DNA of 64,000 bases from Agromyces sp. Marseille-P2726 (GTDB lineage Bacteria; Actinomycetota; Actinomycetes; Actinomycetales; Microbacteriaceae): contig NZ_CADDWM010000001.1 in NCBI RefSeq assembly GCF_902809835.1, forward strand, positions 1 to 64,000, given 5' to 3'. Shown here piece after piece: positions 26,445 through 33,318 of this stretch (positions are counted from its first letter, which is position 1; every line of letters starts with the position of its first letter). The notes below the pieces were generated by a model, which worked only from the letters and a program-made list of their open reading frames with translations, was not told the origin of the DNA and ran no database searches. The position numbers were made by a program, and so were the translations under genes.

Positions 26445-27244
26445 TGAACACATGGATGCCGCGGCGCATCGCAACGACGCTCGCCGTGCTCCTCGCTGCC
26501 GCACTCGGCGGGTGCGCATCGAACGCAGGGGGCTCCGGGGCTACGTCGGGCACGGTCACCTCGGAGGCCGACCCGGCGACGATCACCGTGTTCGCTGCGG
26601 CATCCCTCACCGAGGCGTTCGACGAGCTCGCAGCACAGTTCGAGGTGGAGCATCCGTCGGTCGAGGTCGTGCTCGACTTCGGCGGCAGCGGAACGCTCGC
26701 CCAGCAGATCGCCGAGGGCGCGCCGGTCGACGTCTTCGCGTCGGCCGCCGAGCCGCCGATGCAGTCGGTCGTGGATGCCGGGCTCGCCGTCGACCCCGCC
26801 GTGTTCGCCACGAACACGCTCGAACTCGTCGTGCCGGCCGGCAACCCCGCCGCGGTGACCGGCCTCGACGACCTGGCGAACTCCTCGCTGCGCGTGGCGC
26901 TCTGCGACGTCTCGGTGCCGTGCGGAGCCGCATCGGAGCAGCTCCTCCGGCAGCAGGGCGTGACCGCCGCACCCGACACGCTCGAGTCCGATGTGAAGGC
27001 GGTGCTCACGAAGGTGTCGCTCGGCGAGGTCGATGCGGCCCTCGTCTATCGCACCGACGTGCGTTCGGCGGGTGGCTCGGTCGAGGGCATCGAGGTTCCA
27101 GACGCGGCATCCGTCGTCAGCCGGTACCCGATCGCTGCGCTGACGGATGCCGCTGAGCCCGCGACGGCGGCCGCCTTCGTGGCGTTCGTGGCCGGCGCCG
27201 AGGGCCGAACGGTGCTCGACCGGTTCGGGTTCGGAGCGCCGTAG
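26441..27244 (+). CDS. modA: Molybdate ABC transporter substrate-binding lipoprotein
   Basis: A 267-residue protein. Seen: signal peptide with lipobox ALGGC near residue 25, then ITVFAAASLTEAFDELA, the classic ModA start of the mature fold, DFGGSGTLAQQIAEGAPVDV and VSLGEVDAALVYRTDV. Two adjacent ATGs (26441, 26444) are possible; 26441 overlaps the regulator stop. Captures molybdate outside the membrane for ModBC. Confidence 0.95.
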   Translation: MMNTWMPRRIATTLAVLLAAALGGCASNAGGSGATSGTVTSEADPATITVFAAASLTEAFDELAAQFEVEHPSVEVVLDFGGSGTLAQQIAEGAPVDVFASAAEPPMQSVVDAGLAVDPAVFATNTLELVVPAGNPAAVTGLDDLANSSLRVALCDVSVPCGAASEQLLRQQGVTAAPDTLESDVKAVLTKVSLGEVDAALVYRTDVRSAGGSVEGIEVPDAASVVSRYPIAALTDAAEPATAAAFVAFVAGAEGRTVLDRFGFGAP

Positions 27245-28062
27245 TGGCGCGGACGACCGCGCACGCCCCTGGCCGGCTCGCGTGGCCGGTGGCGGTGCTC
27301 GCCATCGCTGGGCTGGCGGTGCTGGTGCTCCCGATCATCGCGCTGATCGTGCGTGCGCCGTGGGCGGACCTGCCCGAACTGCTCGTACGCGAGTCCGTGA
27401 TCGCGGCGCTGGTGCTCTCATTCGGGACGGCGATCATGGCGACCGCGGTGTGCCTCGTGCTCGGCGTCCCGCTCGCGGCCCTGCTGGCGCGTGCCACCGG
27501 ATGGCCGACGCTCCCCCGCCGGCTGCTTCGGGCCGCGGTGACGGTGCCCCTCGTGCTTCCCCCGGTGGTCGGCGGCATCGCGTTGCTGCTCCTGCTCGGA
27601 CGCCGGGGACTCGTCGGCTCAGCGCTCGAACAGTGGTTCGGGCTCACGATCCCGTTCACGACCGGCGCCGTGGTGATCGCACAGGTGTTCGTGTCGCTGC
27701 CGTTCCTCGTGTTCGCGGTCGAGGGTGCGTTGCGGTCGGCCGACCGGCGGACCGAGCTCGCCGCCGCCACCCTCGGCGCCTCTCGGTGGCAGGTGTTCCG
27801 GCACGTGACGCTGCCGCTCGTGGCGCCCGGCGTCGCGGCCGGCGCGGTGCTGTGCTTCACGCGAGCCCTCGGCGAGTTCGGCGCGACGATCACCTTCGCC
27901 GGTTCGCTGCCCGGCGTCACCCGCACCCTGCCGATCGCGAGCTACCTCGCGATGCAGACCGACCCCGCCGAGGCGGTCGCACTCGCGCTGCTGCTGCTCG
28001 CGGTGTCGATCGGGGTGCTGCTCGGGCTGCGCGATCGATGGCTTCCAGGGGTCCGCGGATGA
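27244..28062 (+). CDS. modB: Molybdate ABC transporter permease
   Basis: A 272-residue permease with about five to six hydrophobic helices. Seen: the EAA loop ELAAATLGASRWQVFRHVTLPLV and GALGEFGAT-like ALGEFGATITFAGSLPG, diagnostic for ModB. GTG 27244 overlaps the TAG of modA by one base. Forms the channel with ModC. Confidence 0.95.
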   Translation: MARTTAHAPGRLAWPVAVLAIAGLAVLVLPIIALIVRAPWADLPELLVRESVIAALVLSFGTAIMATAVCLVLGVPLAALLARATGWPTLPRRLLRAAVTVPLVLPPVVGGIALLLLLGRRGLVGSALEQWFGLTIPFTTGAVVIAQVFVSLPFLVFAVEGALRSADRRTELAAATLGASRWQVFRHVTLPLVAPGVAAGAVLCFTRALGEFGATITFAGSLPGVTRTLPIASYLAMQTDPAEAVALALLLLAVSIGVLLGLRDRWLPGVRG

Positions 28063-28814
28063 CGGCGACGGATGCCGCGCGCGACGGCGGTGCGGCACCG
28101 GTCCGGCCATCGCTCCACGCCGACGTGGAGGTCGCGCGCGGCGAGCAGCGCATCGCGGCCGCGTTCGACGTGGAGCCGGGGCATCCGCTCGCGATCATCG
28201 GACCCAACGGGGCCGGGAAGTCGACGCTGCTCGCGGCCGTCGCGGGGCTGGTTCCGCTCTCGTCAGGGCACGTGTCGATCGGGTCACGAGCCATCGACGG
28301 GCTGCCGCCCGAGCATCGCGGCATCGGGGTGGTGTTCCAGGACTACGTGCTGTTCCCGCACCTGAGCGTGCACGATAACGTCGCCTTCGCCGCACGGGTG
28401 CGCGGCAGCGCCCGTGCCGCTGCTCGCGCCGCCGCCGAGCCCTGGCTCGAACGCTACGGGCTCGCCGATCTCGCCGACCGTCTGCCCGCGCAGCTCTCGG
28501 GCGGACAGGCCCAGCGCGTCGCCCTTGCCCGCGCACTCGCCGCCGACCCCGAGGTCCTGCTGCTCGACGAGCCGATGTCGGCGCTCGACATCGAGATCCG
28601 CGACGAGATGCGGGCCGAGCTCGCCACCCACGTGCGCGAGTTCGGTGGGGCGACGGTGCTCGTGACGCACAGCCCGGCGGACGCTGCTGCCCTCGCCGAC
28701 TCGGTGCTCGTGCTCGAGGCGGGCCGCGTGACGCAGCGCGGCGCGCTGGACGAGTTGCGGGCGTCGCCCGCGACGCCGTACGTGGAACGGATGCTCGCGG
28801 CGTCGCCGGAGTGA
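28059..28814 (+). CDS. modC: Molybdate ABC transporter ATP-binding protein
   Basis: A 251-residue ATPase. Seen: Walker A GPNGAGKST, Q-loop VVFQDYVLFP, signature LSGGQAQR, Walker B VLLLDEPMSALD and switch His in VTHSP. ATG 28059 overlaps the modB stop. It lacks the C-terminal TOBE domain of E. coli ModC (352 residues); that domain occurs instead in the regulator three genes upstream. Confidence 0.95.
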   Translation: MTATDAARDGGAAPVRPSLHADVEVARGEQRIAAAFDVEPGHPLAIIGPNGAGKSTLLAAVAGLVPLSSGHVSIGSRAIDGLPPEHRGIGVVFQDYVLFPHLSVHDNVAFAARVRGSARAAARAAAEPWLERYGLADLADRLPAQLSGGQAQRVALARALAADPEVLLLDEPMSALDIEIRDEMRAELATHVREFGGATVLVTHSPADAAALADSVLVLEAGRVTQRGALDELRASPATPYVERMLAASPE

Positions 28815-28821
28815 GGCGCGA

Positions 28822-28889
28822 CGAAATGCATGAGCATCCGCCTCATGGGCTCGACTGACGGTGCAGAGGCCGGATTCTCATGCATTTCG
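28822..28889. repeat. 13-bp perfect inverted repeat after modC
   Basis: CGAAATGCATGAG (28822-28834) and CTCATGCATTTCG (28877-28889) are perfect inverted copies 42 bp apart, in the gap between modC and the convergent phosphatase gene. AT content is far above the surroundings. Could be a terminator-like fold, a protein site or a small mobile palindrome. Confidence 0.7.
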
Positions 28890-28936
28890 CGAGCCCGCCC
28901 TGCCGGCCGCCGCCGGCACAGCAGCAGGCCGGCGCC

Positions 28937-29422
28937 CTACGACCGCGGTGTATCCACCCACACGCTGGTGGGCAGGGCATCCTCCAGCTCGTACCAGGCG
29001 TCGACAGCGAACGTGTACTCCGCGACCGCACACGTCGGCATCTCGTGGATCTCCTCCGAGAAGCGATGCGCGAGCGACGCCATCTCGGGGTTGTGCCCCA
29101 CGACCATCGCCACCGACAGGTCGCCGTCGAGCTCGCCCACCACACGGAGCACCTCATCGGCGGATGCCGCGTAGAGCCGCTCATCGGTGATGACCCGGGC
29201 GGCGCCGAAGCCGATCGCCTCGGCGATGAGCTCGGCCGTCGTGCGCGCCCGCACGGCGGTGCTCGAGAGGATCACGTCGGGGGCGACACCGCGTTCGGCC
29301 AGCCGCCGTCCCATCTCGGGCGCATCCCGCTGCCCGCGGCCGTTGAGCGGTCGCTCGTGATCGTCGAGGCCGTGATGGCCCCAGTCGGATTTGGCATGAC
29401 GGACGAGCAGGAGCGTCTTCAT
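28937..29422 (-). CDS. SixA-like histidine phosphatase
   Basis: A 161-residue phosphoglycerate-mutase-fold phosphatase. Seen: N-terminal LLLVRHAKSDW with the catalytic RHG-type His, PLNGRGQRDAPEMGRRL, SSTAVRARTTAEL and MVVGHNPEMA with the second His. Known: SixA removes phosphate from phosphohistidine on signalling or PTS proteins. ATG overlaps the upstream hydrolase stop (ATGA), so they are co-transcribed. Confidence 0.88.
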   Translation of the reverse strand: MKTLLLVRHAKSDWGHHGLDDHERPLNGRGQRDAPEMGRRLAERGVAPDVILSSTAVRARTTAELIAEAIGFGAARVITDERLYAASADEVLRVVGELDGDLSVAMVVGHNPEMASLAHRFSEEIHEMPTCAVAEYTFAVDAWYELEDALPTSVWVDTPRS

Positions 29423-30426
29423 GGGTCGAGTCTGCCACCCGGGGCCAGGTCGCGTGCCCGAAGCCCGGCGGCGAACTCGAGCACGCAGATCGCGGCGAGT
29501 CGCACGGTGCGCTGGTCTGCGGCATCCATCGTCGCATCGATCTCGACCAGGTCGGCGCTGCGAACGCGGTCATCGGATGCCGCGGCGCGCACGAGTGCCC
29601 GCAGCTCCCACGCCGTGAGCCCGCCGGGCACCGAGGCCGGGCACGCCGGAGCGACCGAGCGGTCGCACGCGTCGACGTCGACGTCGAGGTGGACCGGGCC
29701 TCCGGCGGCGCCGGCGATGTCGAGCGCCTCGGCCATGACGTCGGCCGGGCGCCGGCCGTGCAGCTCATCGCGGTGGATCACGGTGATGCCGAGCTCGAGC
29801 GCGCGCCTGGCGTACGCCGCCGAGTTCGCGAAGTCGGCGATGCCGATCTGCACGATGCGGCGCGGATCGAGCCCCGCCTCGACGAGCCGGCGAACGGGTG
29901 ATCCGTTCGACACGCCATCGCGCAGGTCGTAGTGCGCGTCGATGGTGACGAGGCCCGCGCGGTCGAGGTCGTCGCCCCAGGCGCCGAGCGCGGTCGCGAC
30001 GGTGACCGAGTTGTCGCCGCCGAGCGCCATGAGCGTGGCCGCCCGCTCGAGTGCCGCCCCGACCGCCGCCTTCGTCCGCGACTCCCCCTCGTGCCTGTCG
30101 GGCTCGTCGATGTCGCCGGCATCCGCGAACCGCAGCTCGTCGAGGTCGACGGGGTCGGATGCCTCGGCGCCGATGCCGCGGTCGACGGCCGCGCGCCGAT
30201 CGGGCATGAGCGCGGGGCTGTACCGTCGCAGCGCCTCGCGGATCGCGGCCGGGGTGGCGTGCGCGTTCGTCGGTGACAGCGACGTGCGCCAGGCTGGCAC
30301 CCCCAGGATCGCGAGGTCGACGGATGCCGCGGGCTCAGCTGGTGCCTGAGCCTGTCGAAGGGCCGGCAGCGGCGCCCACCCGCCCGCGCGGGGCCACAGG
30401 GGATCGTGCGAAAGCGTCGTCGCCAT
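29419..30426 (-). CDS. Arginase/agmatinase/formimidoylglutamase-family hydrolase
   Basis: A 335-residue ureohydrolase-fold enzyme. Seen: ALGGDNSVTVA, TIDAHYDLRDG and HLDVDVDACDRSVAPACPASVPGG, which carry the binuclear metal ligands; the first motif has Asn where GGDHS usually has a metal-binding His. The histidine genes at 1-4 kb make formimidoylglutamase (hutG) a candidate, but substrate cannot be read from sequence. ATG 30424-30426 was chosen over GTG 30432. Near the N-terminus LRQAQAPAE is encoded by a CCTGAGCCTGTCGAAGG repeat (30345-30361). Confidence 0.82.
   Translation of the reverse strand: MATTLSHDPLWPRAGGWAPLPALRQAQAPAEPAASVDLAILGVPAWRTSLSPTNAHATPAAIREALRRYSPALMPDRRAAVDRGIGAEASDPVDLDELRFADAGDIDEPDRHEGESRTKAAVGAALERAATLMALGGDNSVTVATALGAWGDDLDRAGLVTIDAHYDLRDGVSNGSPVRRLVEAGLDPRRIVQIGIADFANSAAYARRALELGITVIHRDELHGRRPADVMAEALDIAGAAGGPVHLDVDVDACDRSVAPACPASVPGGLTAWELRALVRAAASDDRVRSADLVEIDATMDAADQRTVRLAAICVLEFAAGLRARDLAPGGRLDP
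30345..30361 (+). repeat. CCTGAGCCTGTCGAAGG dispersed word inside the hydrolase gene
   Basis: This 17-bp sequence resembles a repeat word widespread in actinobacterial and other GC-rich genomes. Here it is in frame and codes for a short non-conserved N-terminal stretch. Confidence 0.5.
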
Positions 30427-30543
30427 GCTCACGACGGTAGCCGATCACCGAGGCGCCGGATCGGGGCGCCTCCGGTCAGTGGCGTCGGCTCGATGCTTGC
30501 GGCCGCGCGTGATGTCAGATGGGCCGTCGGGGATGATGTCAGT

Positions 30544-31383
30544 GTGGAGTATGTGTCCAGGGTGCCCGGTCCGCCGCTGGACGGGCTGATCGACGACCTC
30601 TACTACCTGGAGGGCGCGCCGCCGTACTCCCGGTTGATGCTGCCGGCGGCGCCCGCGCCCTTGCTCATCGTCAACCTCGGGGCGCCATTCGTCATCCGCG
30701 CAGGCAGCCACGCAGTAGCCGTGGAATACGCCGACGGCTGCGCGGTCGCCACGCCCACCCGTGCGTGGGAGTTCGGCTACCCATCTCCGACTCGGTCCGT
30801 GGGCGTCCACTTCAGGCCGTGGGGGCTCGCACCGTTTCTTCCGATGCCCGCGGCCGAGTTGTGCGACCGTCCGGCGACGGTGGAGCAGATCTGGGGCCGG
30901 CCCGCCATCTCGGAGTTGCGACGCCGACTGATCGCGGCGCACGCACCGCACGAGATGCTGATGTTGCTCGAGGAGGAACTGGTTCGGCGGCTGCGCGCGA
31001 TCAACGGCCTGGGCATCGTCCGCCACATGAGCAGCGCCATCGCGGAGACCGGCGGAGCGGTGCCGATCCGCGACCTCGGCGTGGCAGCCCACGCGAGCAG
31101 CACGTACTTGGCGAGGCGGTTCAAGGAGGTCATCGGCGTCACGCCGAAGCGGCTGGCGCGAAGCTACCGATTCACCGCCACCGTGTTGGCGATCGACGTG
31201 GCCGCACCTGTCGACTGGGGCGACGTTGCCGCTGGCGCAGGCTACTTCGACCAGGCCCACTTCGTCCACGAGTTCCGGGAGTTCACCGGGCTCACGCCGA
31301 CGCGGTATGTCGAAGTCCGGCAGCGCTTTCTCCGCGAGCATCCCGACCACGCGCTTGAGGGCTGGCCGCTGCCGGCCGATTGA
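30544..31383 (+). CDS. AraC-family transcriptional regulator
   Basis: A 279-residue protein. Seen: an N-terminal region like DUF6597 (IDDLYYLEGAPPYSRLMLPA, VGVHFRPWGLAPFL) and a C-terminal AraC HTH (IRDLGVAAHASSTYLARRFK, then WGDVAAGAGYFDQAHFVHEF). Start GTG 30544 is the best fit, since upstream residues look non-conserved, but GTG or ATG further up cannot be excluded. GC is slightly lower than its neighbours. It is followed by the DHFR-like gene, a likely target. Confidence 0.83.
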   Translation: MEYVSRVPGPPLDGLIDDLYYLEGAPPYSRLMLPAAPAPLLIVNLGAPFVIRAGSHAVAVEYADGCAVATPTRAWEFGYPSPTRSVGVHFRPWGLAPFLPMPAAELCDRPATVEQIWGRPAISELRRRLIAAHAPHEMLMLLEEELVRRLRAINGLGIVRHMSSAIAETGGAVPIRDLGVAAHASSTYLARRFKEVIGVTPKRLARSYRFTATVLAIDVAAPVDWGDVAAGAGYFDQAHFVHEFREFTGLTPTRYVEVRQRFLREHPDHALEGWPLPAD

Positions 31384-31446
31384 TTTCTTACAAGAGGGAC
31401 CACACGCGACGCACGAGACTTGGGACTCCGAACGGAGGAGGAACTC

Positions 31447-32028
31447 ATGGGGAAAGTGGTCATGAATGCGTCGGTCTCGGTGGATGGGTTCATTGCGGCT
31501 GAGAACGACGATCCCGGTCCCCTGTTCGAATGGTTGGTCAGCGGTGACGTGCCGTTGGACGACAGCGGCGTCCTGAACGTGTCGCAAGCGTCCTACGAAC
31601 ACATCCGGCCGTACTGGGACCAGATCGGGGTGACCATCGCCGGCCGCCACGTCTTCGACATCACGGACGGCTGGGACGGCAAGCCTCCGAGCGGGATCGA
31701 CCACGTCGTCGTCGTGACACACCGGCCGACGCCCGAGGGCTGGGGCCCCAACGCGGCGTTCCACTTCGTCGACGGCATTGAGGCTGCCGTGACCATGGCG
31801 AAGGAGCTCGCGGGTGACCGCACTGTCGAGGTCGCAGCAGGCGACGTCGGCGGCCAGGTGCTCGCCGCGGGTTTCGTCGACGAGGTACGCATGGACGTCG
31901 CACCCGTCGTGCTCGGGTCCGGCAAGCGCTACTTCGGCTCCGTCGTTTCGCAGCACCTGCTCGAAGACCCAGATGTCGTTGTCCTGGGCAACCGGGTGCT
32001 TCATCTCCGCTATAGGGTGCGCCGTTGA
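31447..32028 (+). CDS. Dihydrofolate reductase-like (RibD C-terminal fold) protein
   Basis: A 193-residue protein. Seen: VVMNASVSVDGFIAAENDDPG, IGVTIAGRHVFD, VTHRPTPEGWG and VAAGDVGGQVLAAGFVDEVRMD, the pattern of the YwjB/YyaP-type RibD_C family. ATG 31447 has GGAGGAG at 31434-31440. It uses NAD(P)H; the substrate is unknown. It sits 63 bp after an AraC regulator. Confidence 0.87.
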   Translation: MGKVVMNASVSVDGFIAAENDDPGPLFEWLVSGDVPLDDSGVLNVSQASYEHIRPYWDQIGVTIAGRHVFDITDGWDGKPPSGIDHVVVVTHRPTPEGWGPNAAFHFVDGIEAAVTMAKELAGDRTVEVAAGDVGGQVLAAGFVDEVRMDVAPVVLGSGKRYFGSVVSQHLLEDPDVVVLGNRVLHLRYRVRR

Positions 32029-32054
32029 CGATCGGATGTGGGACCGTGAAGGAT

Positions 32055-32068
32055 CCCGCTGATGCGGG
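32055..32068 (+). terminator. Small hairpin after the DHFR-like gene
   Basis: CCCGC (32055-32059), TGAT loop, GCGGG (32064-32068), between convergent genes, with flanking bases that extend pairing a little. There is no U-run. The rest of 32029-32167 shows no gene. Confidence 0.3.
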
Positions 32069-32167
32069 ACCGGTGGCATCTCGGGTAGACGATCCCGACG
32101 CCGCTCGCCGTCGCGGCCTTCGCCGCCGTGGCGCTCGCGGCCGTGACTCCGACCGCGGTCGCCTGAC

Positions 32168-33154
32168 TCAGCCGCGGAGCACCGCCAGCAGTTCGCGCTC
32201 CCGTGCGGCGCTCAGCCCAGCGCCGCGCTCACGCTCGAGTCCCTCGCCTCGCTCCCACTCGAGCACCTCGGCGAGCAGTTGCTCGACAGGGCGCAGGCGC
32301 AGCCCGGCCGCCTTGGCCGCCGCGTTGGAACGATCCTGGAACGCGCTCCACGACGGGTCGATGATCCAGAGCGGAAGAGACTCCGGCCCCGACCATTCCG
32401 CAACACCCTGCGCCTCCAGCCACGCCGACGGCGCCGGCACCACGTCTCCGCGATGTCCGCCGACCTCGCGTGAGAGCTCGAGCCAGTCGCCGAACGTTCC
32501 GCGATCGCCCACCGCGTTGAACGCACCGGTCAGCCGCCGCTCGATCGAATCGAGCGTGAACCGCACGAGGTCGTCGATGTGGATCGCCTGCACCGCGGCA
32601 TCCGGAATGTCGGGCACCAGCATCGGCTCGTCATCGCGAGCCGCACGCGCGACCCAGTATCCGGTACGACCTGAGGCGTCGCCCGGCCCCGCGATCAGCC
32701 CCGGGCGGATGACGAGCAGTCGCTCGCCGACGGCCTCGCGGTACGCGAGCTCGATCGCCGACTTCGCCTCGCCGTACGTCTCGGGCGTGGACTCGCCGGC
32801 CTCGAGCGGCGGCATCAGAGCAGCGGATTCGTCGGCAGCCGGCTGATCGTGCGCCGCGTAGACGTTGCCCGACGAGATGAAGGTCCAGTGCGCGGCGTGC
32901 GGGCCGAGCTCGGCCGCGGCACGACGCGCGAAACCGGGCTGCCGGGTGACGTCGATCACGGCGTCCCAATCGTGCCGCACGACCTCGTCGTAGGCCCCGG
33001 GCCGCGAACGATCGGCGCGTACGAGCACGCTCCCGTCGGCGGCAGCTCCCGCCTCACCGCGGGCGAGCGACGTCACCCGATGTCCGCGGGCGATCGCCTG
33101 CTGCGCGAGACGGCGTCCGAGCCACTGGGTGCCACCGAGGATGAGGATGTCCAT
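32168..33154 (-). CDS. NAD-dependent epimerase/dehydratase family protein
   Basis: A 328-residue extended-SDR protein. Seen: Rossmann LILGGTQWLGRRLAQQAI, HWTFISSGNVYAAHD, the catalytic-type PETYGEAKSAIE (YxxxK) and VIRPGLIAGPGD. It resembles the isoflavone-reductase/epimerase-like proteins of Microbacteriaceae; the substrate is unknown. The end of the gene is rich in Glu/Arg. No operon partners. Confidence 0.87.
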   Translation of the reverse strand: MDILILGGTQWLGRRLAQQAIARGHRVTSLARGEAGAAADGSVLVRADRSRPGAYDEVVRHDWDAVIDVTRQPGFARRAAAELGPHAAHWTFISSGNVYAAHDQPAADESAALMPPLEAGESTPETYGEAKSAIELAYREAVGERLLVIRPGLIAGPGDASGRTGYWVARAARDDEPMLVPDIPDAAVQAIHIDDLVRFTLDSIERRLTGAFNAVGDRGTFGDWLELSREVGGHRGDVVPAPSAWLEAQGVAEWSGPESLPLWIIDPSWSAFQDRSNAAAKAAGLRLRPVEQLLAEVLEWERGEGLERERGAGLSAARERELLAVLRG

Positions 33155-33216
33155 TCCGAGATCACATCACGATCGGATGCCGCGGTCTCGCGTGTTCTCG
33201 TAGCGCGAACCACTGC

Positions 33217-33318
33217 GGTGATCGAGTAGCGACCGGCGAAGCCGGACGCGTATCGAGATCGGACGGAGCCGCTGGGTCTCGATACGCGCGCCTTGCGGGC
33301 GGCGCTACTCGACCACCG
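33217..33318. repeat. Facing pair of dispersed repeats at the 3' end of the calcium-type ATPase gene
   Basis: The left unit starts GGTGATCGAGTAGCG with core CCGGCGAAGCCGG; the right unit, GTCTCGATACGCGC to GCGCTACTCGACCACCG, has core CCTTGCGGGCGG. The right unit reaches into the ATPase gene and supplies its last codons and TAG stop. Confidence 0.88.
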
